14,690 bases of DNA from JBDSKH01 sp050245915 (GTDB lineage Bacteria; Actinomycetota; Actinomycetes; Actinomycetales; Microbacteriaceae), in contig JBFWWZ010000054.1 of the NCBI GenBank assembly GCA_050245915.1, positions 1 to 14,690 of the forward strand, read 5' to 3'. This document shows positions 1-6,951 of this stretch, one piece after another (position 1 is the first letter of the stretch; each line of letters opens with the position of its first letter). Position numbers and translations under genes: made by a program. The notes below the pieces were generated by a model that saw nothing but the letters and a program-made list of their open reading frames with translations, did no database searches and was not told the origin of the DNA.

Positions 1-530
1 CCCCCCAGCGGCTCGCCGCCGGCCCCGGCGTGCTGCACGGTCATACCCCCGCGCCGCCGCCCGGTGGCAACCAGCTCGACCTCGGCAGCGGCTGGGGGCC
101 GATCGCGCTCACGCTCGCCCTCGACTCCCCCCACGCCACGGTATGGGCGGTGGATGTCAACGAGCGCGCCCTCGACCTGCTGCGTCGCAACGCCGAGAAA
201 CTCGGCATCACCAACATCAACGCCTGCCTGCCCGCCGATGTTCCCGCCGACATCGGATTCACCACCATCTGGTCGAACCCGCCGATCCGGGTCGGCAAGA
301 ACGAACTGCACGACATGCTGCTGCACTGGCTGCCGCGCCTCGAGACCGGATCCGACGGCTGGCTGGTCGTGCAGCGCAACCTCGGCTCCGACTCCCTGCA
401 CCGCTGGCTGCAGGGCGCCCTCCCGTCCGACTTCGCGGTGCTGCGCGCCGCCACCCACAAGGGATACCGCGTGCTGCGGGTACGCCACCGCACCGGAAGC
501 GCCGACACGCAGGCGATCGAGCTGCCCTAG
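1..530 (+). CDS. Class I SAM-dependent methyltransferase, RsmC/MTS-like (5' partial)
   Basis: The frame is open to the left edge, so the N-terminus is missing; the GTG at 30 is probably internal, because the residues before it read like the link from an N-terminal segment into the fold. Visible motifs are the SAM-binding glycine loop LDLGSGWGP near positions 76-102, the acidic motif II WAVDVNERAL, and the NPP motif of motif IV (SNPPIRVGK). NPP is typical of the MTS family (PF05175), which includes RsmC-type enzymes that methylate an exocyclic amino group of guanine in rRNA. The true substrate cannot be read from sequence. It is the only plus-strand gene and converges on dapF, with both stop codons sharing the tetranucleotide CTAG at 527-530. 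Class confidence is high; the RsmC assignment is only a family resemblance. Confidence 0.88.
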   Translation, partial: PQRLAAGPGVLHGHTPAPPPGGNQLDLGSGWGPIALTLALDSPHATVWAVDVNERALDLLRRNAEKLGITNINACLPADVPADIGFTTIWSNPPIRVGKNELHDMLLHWLPRLETGSDGWLVVQRNLGSDSLHRWLQGALPSDFAVLRAATHKGYRVLRVRHRTGSADTQAIELP

Positions 531-1390
531 AACGCGTACTCCCCGTCGTAGACGAGCCGCGCCGGACCGCTCAGGTGCACCCGGCGGTCCGCGACCCGCA
601 CCCCCACCACGCCGCCGGGGACCTCGACCCGCCAGGAGTCGGGGGCCGACTCCCCCGCCCACTCACGGGTCGCGAGCGCCGCGGCCGCTGCACCGGTTCC
701 GCACGACAGCGTCTCGCCGCTGCCCCGCTCGTGCACACGCATCCGGATACGACCCACGCCGTCGACGACGAGCGGCTCGCCCGGGACGACGAACTCGACA
801 TTCGCGCCGTCCGGCGGCGCAGGTGCGACCTCGGGCGCCTCCGACAGATCCAGGGCGTCGAGCTCCTCGTCACCGGCGAGCGCCACCACGACGTGCGGGT
901 TTCCCACGCCGACAGCGAGACCGGGTCGGGCGACATCGAGGCGCCGCGCCGACACCATCGCCTCGCCCGGCGCCACCACGAACGGACCCAGGTCGACCTC
1001 GTAGCCGCCGGCCACCCGCGTCAGATTCCGGACGCCGCCGCGCGTGCCGAACGCCACCGTCTCCCCCTCGGCGAGCCGGAGCAGGTCGTTCGCGATGAGG
1101 AACTCCGCGAACACGCGGATCCCGTTACCGCACATCTCCGCCGGACTGCCGTCCGCGTTGTGGTAGTCCATGAACCACTCGGCCGCCGGATCCTCGATCA
1201 GCGCCGCCGCACCCTCCGGCAGGTTCGCCGACCGCACGGCGCGGATCGTGCCATCGCCACCCACGCCGAAGTGCCGATCCGCGAGCGCGGCGAGCTGCTC
1301 CTCCGGCAGCGCGAGCTGCCCGTCCGGGTCGCTCCACAGCACGAAGTCGTTGCCCGTGCCATGGCCCTTGGTGAAATGGAGAGCGGTCAC
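527..1390 (-). CDS. dapF: Diaminopimelate epimerase
   Basis: Converts LL- to meso-diaminopimelate, the cytoplasmic step feeding lysine and, in many bacteria, peptidoglycan cross-links. The 287-residue product has the normal family length. Both catalytic cysteines are present in their motifs: Cys87 in MCGNGIR and Cys230 in SCGTGAAA, one for each half of the pseudo-symmetric fold. The substrate-binding GNPHVVV motif is near 163-169, and the N-terminus FTKGHGTGNDF is typical. The GTG at 1390 is chosen because it directly precedes this conserved N-terminus; the same frame stays open upstream but that is shadow of miaA. The GTG overlaps the miaA TGA stop by 4 nt (GTGA), implying translational coupling. 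It is the last gene of the minus-strand array, and its stop overlaps that of the convergent methyltransferase. Confidence 0.96.
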   Translation of the reverse strand: MTALHFTKGHGTGNDFVLWSDPDGQLALPEEQLAALADRHFGVGGDGTIRAVRSANLPEGAAALIEDPAAEWFMDYHNADGSPAEMCGNGIRVFAEFLIANDLLRLAEGETVAFGTRGGVRNLTRVAGGYEVDLGPFVVAPGEAMVSARRLDVARPGLAVGVGNPHVVVALAGDEELDALDLSEAPEVAPAPPDGANVEFVVPGEPLVVDGVGRIRMRVHERGSGETLSCGTGAAAAALATREWAGESAPDSWRVEVPGGVVGVRVADRRVHLSGPARLVYDGEYAF

Positions 1391-2304
1391 CGGTTCAGCG
1401 TATCGACGGCCGCGAGAGCCTGCTGCACACGGTCGGGGGCGCCCGCATCGATCCAGATCGTGCCGACGTACCGACCGAACCAGCCGACCTGCCGCCGCGC
1501 GTACCGGCGCGTCAGCGCGGCGGTCTGCTCGATCGCCTGCTTCTCGCCCAGCTCCCCCCGCAGCTGCGCGATCGCCTGCGCGTACCCGATCGCCCGCGAC
1601 GCCGTCACCCCGAACCCGGCGGGCATCAGCCCGGCCACCTCGTCGAGGAGACCCGCCCGCCACATCGCGCGGACACGGCGGTCGAGCCGCTCGACCAGTT
1701 CCGCGCGGTCGGCGTTCAGGCCGAGGGTGAGGGTGGGACGCCAGAGTGCGGTCTCGGAGGGCAGCCCGGCGCCGAACGGCTCCCCGGTCAACTCGATCAC
1801 CTCGAGGGCGCGGACCAGCCGCCTGCTGTTGGCGGGCCCGATCGCCTCGGCTGCTGCCGGATCCACGTCTCTGAGCCGACGGTGCAGCATCCCGGGCCCG
1901 CTGTCGGCCAGTTCGGCTTCGAGCCGTTCGCGGATCCCGGGGTCGGTGCCGGGGAACCGGAAGTCGTAGACCACGCTCGACACATACAGTCCGCTGCCGC
2001 CGACCAGGATGGGGACCGCGCCCCGCTGCAGGATGCCGTCGATGGCCGCGCGCGCCTCCAGCTGGTAGCGGGCGACACTCGCCTCCTCGCGCGGTTCCAG
2101 CACGTCGAGCAGGTGATGCGGGATGCCGTGACGCTCCGCCGGGGCCAGCTTGGCGGTCCCGATGTCCATGCCCCGGTAGAGCTGCATGGCGTCGGCGTTG
2201 ACGATCTCGGCGGGGGTGCCGCGTGCGGTGAGCGCGTGCGCGAGGTCGAGGGAGAGCTGCGATTTGCCGGTCCCGGTCGGACCGACGATCGCGATGAGGT
2301 TCAG
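1387..2304 (-). CDS. miaA: tRNA dimethylallyltransferase, probable CTG start
   Basis: Transfers the dimethylallyl group to N6 of A37 in tRNAs that read U-starting codons. With a CTG start at 2304 the product is 305 residues, the usual MiaA length. Motifs are the P-loop GPTGTGKS (8-15), DAMQLYRGMDIGTAK (38 onward), HHLLDVLEP, VGGSGLYVSS, and QVGWFGR near the C-terminus. In this frame I read every codon from the upstream in-frame stop (2842-2844) to the ATG at 2187 and found no ATG, GTG or TTG. Starting at 2187 would delete the P-loop. The CTG forms a CTGA overlap with the miaB stop (2301-2304), the same geometry as the GTGA overlap at the other end of this gene. No good Shine-Dalgarno is seen, so coupling to miaB is likely. 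Function is very secure; the start is an inference. Confidence 0.95.
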   Translation of the reverse strand: MNLIAIVGPTGTGKSQLSLDLAHALTARGTPAEIVNADAMQLYRGMDIGTAKLAPAERHGIPHHLLDVLEPREEASVARYQLEARAAIDGILQRGAVPILVGGSGLYVSSVVYDFRFPGTDPGIRERLEAELADSGPGMLHRRLRDVDPAAAEAIGPANSRRLVRALEVIELTGEPFGAGLPSETALWRPTLTLGLNADRAELVERLDRRVRAMWRAGLLDEVAGLMPAGFGVTASRAIGYAQAIAQLRGELGEKQAIEQTAALTRRYARRQVGWFGRYVGTIWIDAGAPDRVQQALAAVDTLNR

Positions 2305-3818
2305 GCTCCGACCCGCAGCGTGGGGAGCCCGATGTTCACGGCGCCCGGGGTGCTCGCCGAGTAGTGAGCGGGGACCGCGCAGGACTCCGCCTCCGCACGG
2401 TCCCAGGCGTCGCCCGCGCGCGTGCGGCGCAGGTCGAGCCGCTCGCCCGACGGGGCCGCGATCAGGTAGTGCGGCGCGGCGCGCACCACCTCGACCGTGA
2501 CGACGTCTCCCGGGCGCGGCTGCTCGCCGCCCTCGGGGACGTCGAAGTGGACAAGCCGGTTGTCTTCGGCCCGGCCGCTCCTGCGCGAGGTCGCGTCGTC
2601 GCGTCGACCCTCGGTCGCCGCCACCAGCACCTCGACCGTGGTGCCCACGAGCCGCTGGTTCTCCTCCGTCGAGATGCGGTCCTGCAACTCGGTGAGGCGC
2701 TCGTAACGCTCCTGGACGACCGCCTTCGGCACCTGGTCCGGCATCGTCGCGGCGGGCGTTCCCGGGCGGATCGAGTACTGGAACGTGAAGGCGGAGGCGA
2801 AGCGGGACTGCTCGACGACCCGCATGGTCTGCTCGAAGTCCTCATCGGTCTCGCCGGGGAACCCGACGATGATGTCGGTCGTGATCGCCGCGTGCGGGAT
2901 GCGGTCGCGCACCCGGTCGAGGATGCCGAGGAAGCGCTCGGAGCGGTACGACCGGCGCATGGCCTTGAGGATGCTGTCGGAGCCCGACTGCAGCGGCATG
3001 TGCAGCTGGGGCATCACGTTCGGCGTCTCGGCCATCGCGTCGATGACATCGTCGGTGAACGCGGCCGGGTGCGGGCTCGTGAAACGCACCCGCTCGAGGC
3101 CGTCGATCTCGCCCGCGGCGCGCAACAGCTTGCCGAACGCGAGGCGGTCGCCGAACTCGACGCCGTAGGAGTTCACGTTCTGGCCGAGGAGGGTGACCTC
3201 GATGGCGCCGTCGGCGACGAGCAGCTCGATCTCGGACAGGATGTCGCCGGGCCGGCGGTCTTTCTCCTTGCCGCGGAGGGCGGGGACGATGCAGAAGGTG
3301 CAGGTGTTGTTGCAGCCGACCGAGATCGACACCCAGCCGCTGTGCGTGGAGTCGCGGCGCGCGGGGAGCGTGGAGGGGAACGTCTCGAGGGATTCGAGGA
3401 TCTCGAGCTGTGCCTCGCCGTTGTGCCGGGCGCGTTCGAGCAGTGCGGGGAGCGATCCCATGTTGTGGGTGCCGAACACCACATCCACCCACGGCGCCTT
3501 CTCGAGGATGACGTTCTTGTCCTTCTGAGCGAGGCAGCCGCCGACGGCGATCTGCATGCCGTCGCGCTCGCGCTTGCTGCTGGCGAGGTGACCGAGGGTG
3601 CCGTAGAGCTTGTTGTCGGCGTTCTCGCGGACGGCGCAGGTGTTGATGACCACGACGTCGGCGGGGCCGCCGTCAGCGCGGATGTAGCCCGCGGCTTCGA
3701 GGGATCCACTGAGACGTTCGGAGTCGTGCACGTTCATCTGGCAGCCGAACGTACGCACCTCGTAGGTACGGGGACGCGCGAGCGCCGCCGCGGGCCCGGT
3801 GCTGGTCACACTGGTCAT
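2301..3818 (-). CDS. miaB: tRNA-2-methylthio-N6-dimethylallyladenosine synthase (radical SAM)
   Basis: Adds the 2-methylthio group to i6A37 made by MiaA, so it acts just after its downstream neighbour. The 505-residue protein has the three MiaB domains in order. The N-terminal methylthiotransferase domain (about 18-140) has auxiliary-cluster cysteines Cys26 (FGCQMN), Cys61 (NTCAVRENA) and Cys95 (GGCLAQ). The radical SAM domain has the CxxxCxxC cluster Cys169/Cys173/Cys176 (VGCNNTCTFC). A TRAM domain covers roughly 390-475. A C-terminal tail of about 50 residues follows. The ATG at 3818 gives a short N-terminal leader before the conserved TFGCQMN. A TACACT box lies 9 nt upstream of the ATG with little Shine-Dalgarno, so a very short leader is possible. 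The stop overlaps the inferred miaA CTG. Confidence 0.97.
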   Translation of the reverse strand: MTSVTSTGPAAALARPRTYEVRTFGCQMNVHDSERLSGSLEAAGYIRADGGPADVVVINTCAVRENADNKLYGTLGHLASSKRERDGMQIAVGGCLAQKDKNVILEKAPWVDVVFGTHNMGSLPALLERARHNGEAQLEILESLETFPSTLPARRDSTHSGWVSISVGCNNTCTFCIVPALRGKEKDRRPGDILSEIELLVADGAIEVTLLGQNVNSYGVEFGDRLAFGKLLRAAGEIDGLERVRFTSPHPAAFTDDVIDAMAETPNVMPQLHMPLQSGSDSILKAMRRSYRSERFLGILDRVRDRIPHAAITTDIIVGFPGETDEDFEQTMRVVEQSRFASAFTFQYSIRPGTPAATMPDQVPKAVVQERYERLTELQDRISTEENQRLVGTTVEVLVAATEGRRDDATSRRSGRAEDNRLVHFDVPEGGEQPRPGDVVTVEVVRAAPHYLIAAPSGERLDLRRTRAGDAWDRAEAESCAVPAHYSASTPGAVNIGLPTLRVGA

Positions 3819-3827
3819 GGTCCGCCC

Positions 3828-3833
3828 AGTGTA
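3828..3833 (-). promoter_or_regulatory. Candidate -10 box of miaB
   Basis: TACACT on the minus strand, 9 nt before the miaB ATG, inside the 56-nt gap between lipoprotein 1 and miaB. A start site about 7 nt downstream would leave a leader of only about 3 nt. No convincing -35 hexamer is seen. Weaker than the three boxes spaced exactly 6 nt from their ATG. Confidence 0.3.
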
Positions 3834-3874
3834 ATTCGCGCCGGACGCCGCGACGGCGCTCGGTGGAGGTCGCG

Positions 3875-4309
3875 TCAGCTCTTGGTGATGGTGAGCGTGC
3901 GGGTCTCGGTGACGTCGGTGAACGACAGGTCGAGGTCGATCGGGCCGGCCGCGTCGGTGACCTCACCGACATAGGTGGCGTCGCCGACACCCTCGACGTT
4001 GTAGATGGTGATGGTCAGCGTGGTGCCGTCGAGCTCCCAGGTGTCGCCCGGGTCGTCGTACTGGTTGCCGCTGAAGCTGACGGCGGTGGAGCCGCCCTCG
4101 TGCAGCGTGAACGTCGTGTCGGTGCCCTCGGAGTCGGTGCCGGCCCACGAGGTGTCGTTCAGGTCTTCGACGGCGACGGCGGGCACGTCCGGGGTGTCGG
4201 GCGTGTCAGGCGTGGTGGGCTGCTGGGGCGCGAGCAGCGAGCAGCCCGCCAGCGTGACGGCGGCGAGCACGCCGAGGACAGGAAGTGAGGCCTTGTGCAA
4301 GGTTTTCAT
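3875..4309 (-). CDS. Small predicted lipoprotein of unknown function (lipoprotein 1)
   Basis: 144 residues. A type II signal peptide is clear: MKTLHK, a hydrophobic stretch, then the lipobox LAGC with acceptor Cys23. A short Thr/Pro/Asp linker with a TPD triplet repeated about three times follows (around 33-41), then a compact beta-rich domain of about 95 residues rich in Thr, Gly and Asp. It contains two segments, SWAGTDSEGTDTTFTLHEGG and a later DDPGDTWELDGTTLTI, that resemble small lipocalin-like or copper-resistance-type beta domains of secreted proteins; I cannot assign a family. It should be anchored to the outer face of the membrane. It lies between recX and miaB but has its own good promoter with no leader and no Shine-Dalgarno. 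Coding status is well supported; function is unknown. Confidence 0.9.
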   Translation of the reverse strand: MKTLHKASLPVLGVLAAVTLAGCSLLAPQQPTTPDTPDTPDVPAVAVEDLNDTSWAGTDSEGTDTTFTLHEGGSTAVSFSGNQYDDPGDTWELDGTTLTITIYNVEGVGDATYVGEVTDAAGPIDLDLSFTDVTETRTLTITKS

Positions 4310-4315
4310 GGTGTC

Positions 4316-4346
4316 AGCGTATGGCTTCTCGCGGGCCCGGTGTCAA
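4316..4346 (-). promoter_or_regulatory. Promoter of lipoprotein 1, leaderless layout
   Basis: On the minus strand a consensus -35 TTGACA (4346-4341) overlaps the recX TGA stop. It is followed after 19 nt by TACGCT (4321-4316), then exactly 6 nt to the ATG at 4309. Transcription would start at or next to the A of the ATG, giving a leaderless mRNA. No Shine-Dalgarno lies between. The 19-nt spacer is longer than the ideal 17, the main weakness. Confidence 0.55.
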
Positions 4347-4948
4347 CGGAAACGTACCCCGTTGGCGGATCGTGATCCGGCGAGCGCGTGCTCGACGGCG
4401 GCCCGCACGGTACTGCCCGAATACCCCCGTCGGGCGAGGAAGCCGGAGAGCCGCCGATGGGCGGTCTCGCGGTCGTACGAGGTCAGCTGCCCGGCACGTT
4501 TGACGGCCAGTTCTCGCGCCCGTGCGAGCTCGTCGGAGGTGTCGACGAGCTCGAGTGCGTACTCGATCGCCGCCGGCGAGAGCAGACGACGGGTGAGTTC
4601 GGCGGCGATGCCGGTGCGTCCGAGTCCTTTGCGCTCCTGCAGCACGCCGACGAGGTTCTGGGCGAGGGCGATGTCGTCGATCAGTCCCACGCCTTCGAGA
4701 CGCTGGATCTCGTGCTCGATCACGTCCTCCGGCAGATCCCGCGCGCGCAGCGTGCGCTCGAGTTCACGGCGCGACTGCCCGCGGCGGGTGAGCGCATGCA
4801 TCGACACGTTCTCGGCGCGCGCGCGGTCGTCGTCACGCGAGTCATCGCGCATGTCGCCACGCGAATGACCGTCCGGGGCGCGGCCCGGCGGCGTGACACC
4901 GGGCAGGTAGGACACCCGCGCCAGGTGCCCGTCGTCGGGCCGCGTCAC
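4343..4948 (-). CDS. recX: Recombination regulator RecX
   Basis: RecX binds RecA filaments and limits RecA activity. The 201-residue product carries the all-helical RecX domain at about 48-195, with hallmark segments ALTRRGQSRRELERTL, RLEGVGLIDDIALAQ and HRRLSGFLARRGYS. The first 45 residues are a highly charged, Asp/Arg-rich, probably disordered extension, common in actinobacterial RecX. The start is the GTG at 4948, only 4 nt after the recA stop, with GGAGAG about 7 nt upstream inside the recA tail. Tight linkage to recA implies one SOS-controlled transcript. An internal start after the charged leader cannot be excluded. Identification is secure from domain and context. Confidence 0.95.
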   Translation of the reverse strand: MTRPDDGHLARVSYLPGVTPPGRAPDGHSRGDMRDDSRDDDRARAENVSMHALTRRGQSRRELERTLRARDLPEDVIEHEIQRLEGVGLIDDIALAQNLVGVLQERKGLGRTGIAAELTRRLLSPAAIEYALELVDTSDELARARELAVKRAGQLTSYDRETAHRRLSGFLARRGYSGSTVRAAVEHALAGSRSANGVRFR

Positions 4949-4952
4949 GGGA

Positions 4953-6065
<1,113 letters not shown>

Positions 6066-6071
6066 GATTCG

Positions 6072-6075
6072 TTCC
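6072..6075 (-). promoter_or_regulatory. recA ribosome binding site deciding the start
   Basis: GGAA on the minus strand, 6 nt before the ATG at 6065. It lies inside the would-be coding sequence of the alternative TTG start at 6077, so it supports the ATG. Confidence 0.6.
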
Positions 6076-6195
6076 AATCAGTTCGGTGTTGCGCGGTGCG
6101 CCCGTAGGCTGCCGTACCCTCCCGGTCCGGTGGAGCAAGGACCGTGATTCGCCGACAGGGCTGGTCGTTCCCGACGAGTCGAACGCTACGCCCGG

Positions 6196-6216
6196 GCTCC
6201 GACATCGGGCCGGAGC
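6196..6216 (-). other. Stem-loop in the recA leader
   Basis: A perfect 6-bp inverted repeat (GCTCCG / CGGAGC, arms 6196-6201 and 6211-6216) with a 9-nt loop lies midway in the inferred recA leader. No U-tract follows, so it is not a canonical terminator. At this GC content a 6-bp stem may be chance. Confidence 0.25.
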
Positions 6217-6262
6217 GACGGGCGGAACGTGCACAACTCGTCTTCGAATGACGTTGGTGAGG

Positions 6263-6291
6263 AGCCTACAGACATCCGAACAGATGTTCGA
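6263..6291 (-). promoter_or_regulatory. Candidate recA promoter
   Basis: On the minus strand TCGAAC (6291-6286) is followed by a 17-nt spacer and TAGGCT (6268-6263). The -35 element lies inside the LexA operator, so LexA binding would block it. A start near 6256 would give a leader of about 190 nt before the recA ATG. It begins about 26 nt after the DUF3046 stop, so recA could also receive read-through from clgR. Confidence 0.5.
6276..6291. promoter_or_regulatory. LexA (SOS) box of recA
   Basis: On the minus strand the 16-mer TCGAACATCTGTTCGG matches the actinobacterial LexA consensus TCGAAC-N4-GTTCGA at 11 of its 12 fixed positions. The inner palindrome CGAAC-N4-GTTCG (6277-6290) is perfect. 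It is the only such site I noticed in the window, and it lies upstream of recA, the classic LexA target. Confidence 0.85.
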
Positions 6292-6316
6292 GAGGCGGAG
6301 TTCCCGGCGTGTCGCC

Positions 6317-6541
6317 TCAGCCGCGTGACGGGGTGGGCCGGCCCGCACCGTGCCAGCGGTCCGGCGGCACCTCCTGCACACGGCACAGCGCCAGCCAGAC
6401 ATCGCGCGCCGGAACGCCGGCGGCGAGCGCGTCGTTCGGCGTGCGGTTGCCGAGCTCCACGATCACCGTGTCCTTCAGCAGAACGCGACCGAACTCACCG
6501 AACTCGTCGGCGACGGCGCGTTGGAACTCGCTGAGCTTCAG
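6317..6541 (-). CDS. DUF3046 family protein, probable CTG start
   Basis: A 74-residue protein typical of the actinobacterial DUF3046 family (the family of Mycobacterium tuberculosis Rv2738c, also near recA). The N-terminus reads KLSEFQRAVADEFG after the start codon; the middle has TPNDALAAGVPARDVWLALC and the end DRWHGAGRP. Function is unknown. The residue aligned with the family's initiator Met is encoded by CTG at 6541-6539. I read this frame upstream for more than 170 nt into clgR and found no ATG, GTG, TTG or stop. The first in-frame GTG downstream would remove about a third of the protein. The CTG overlaps the clgR TGA stop as CTGA (6538-6541), so translation is probably coupled to clgR. 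Family call is secure; the start is an inference. Confidence 0.88.
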   Translation of the reverse strand: MKLSEFQRAVADEFGEFGRVLLKDTVIVELGNRTPNDALAAGVPARDVWLALCRVQEVPPDRWHGAGRPTPSRG

Positions 6542-6858
6542 CGGCTGACAAGGTCGCCGTCGAACTCCGCCACGAGCTCGTCGGGCAGGGTGTCGGGAAC
6601 GACAGGGCGGGGCGCGAACGTGCCCTCGGCGAGAGCGAGGCGGTCGCCCACCTCGTGCATGATCACCGAGATCGGGGTGTCGAGCGCATCGGCGACGGAG
6701 GCGAGGATCTCGCTGGAAGCCTCTTTCTGACCGCGCTCCACCTCGCTGAGGTACCCGAGAGCGACGGAGGCGCGCGAGGCGACCTGGCGGAGGGTCATCG
6801 CCTTCTGGAGGCGGAAGTCACGGAGCACGTCACCGATTTCTTGACGAACCAGGACCAT
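6538..6858 (-). CDS. clgR: XRE-family transcriptional regulator, ClgR-like
   Basis: A 106-residue DNA-binding protein. A Cro/CI-type helix-turn-helix covers about 6-62, with the core TLRQVASRASVALGYLSEVERGQKEAS characteristic in pieces (LRQVASRA; GYLSEVERG; KEASSEIL). The short C-terminal tail has no enzymatic domain and ends in LVSR. ClgR in Streptomyces, Corynebacterium and Mycobacterium activates clp protease genes and stress genes and is itself a Clp substrate; its position next to pgsA, cinA and recA is conserved in actinobacteria, which supports the name. The ATG at 6858 has an excellent Shine-Dalgarno, GGGGAGG at 6870-6864, 5 nt upstream. A -10-like TAGAGT and a large inverted repeat lie in the 93-nt gap before it. 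The stop overlaps the DUF3046 start. Confidence 0.9.
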   Translation of the reverse strand: MVLVRQEIGDVLRDFRLQKAMTLRQVASRASVALGYLSEVERGQKEASSEILASVADALDTPISVIMHEVGDRLALAEGTFAPRPVVPDTLPDELVAEFDGDLVSR

Positions 6859-6885
6859 GAGGGCCTCCCCTTTCTGAGTACAGCA

Positions 6886-6891
6886 ACTCTA
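6886..6891 (-). promoter_or_regulatory. Candidate -10 box of clgR
   Basis: TAGAGT on the minus strand. Transcription would start near 6879 and leave a leader of about 20 nt that contains the strong GGGGAGG ribosome binding site. No good -35 hexamer is visible at 16-18 nt, consistent with an activator-dependent promoter. Confidence 0.4.
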
Positions 6892-6893
6892 AT

Positions 6894-6927
6894 TCGTGTC
6901 GTCTGCGTGATGCCTGTGACGACACGA
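6894..6927. repeat. Perfect 10-bp inverted repeat upstream of clgR
   Basis: Plus-strand arms TCGTGTCGTC (6894-6903) and GACGACACGA (6918-6927) are exact reverse complements, separated by 14 nt; centre-to-centre distance is 24 bp. Relative to a start near 6879 the arms span about -15 to -24 and -39 to -48, a position suited to an operator or activator site. As RNA it could fold, but no U-tract follows on either strand. Confidence 0.6.
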
Positions 6928-6942
6928 TCTGTAACGAGATCG
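6925..6942 (-). other. Stem-loop just after cinA
   Basis: CGATCT (6925-6930) and AGATCG (6937-6942) form a perfect 6-bp stem with a 6-nt loop, 9 nt after the cinA stop on the minus strand. It abuts the larger inverted repeat. No U-run follows, so an intrinsic terminator is not supported; it could help end cinA transcripts or be incidental. Confidence 0.3.
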
Positions 6943-6951
6943 AAACGCCTC

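Noticed and set aside
1387..2187. miaA starting at the ATG at 2187
   Set aside because: It would remove the P-loop and the first 39 conserved residues although they are intact in the DNA.
143..3974. Long plus-strand ORFs opposite dapF, miaA and miaB
   Set aside because: Arg- and Ala-rich shadow translations with no recognisable motif, opposite three intact conserved genes.
4186..4218. Short tandem repeat in the lipoprotein 1 gene
   Set aside because: About three imperfect 9-nt units encoding a TPD linker; an ordinary surface-protein linker rather than a repeat element.
6129..6185. GTTC...GAAC pairs in the recA leader as a second LexA box
   Set aside because: The half-sites are spaced about 9-10 nt apart instead of the required 4.
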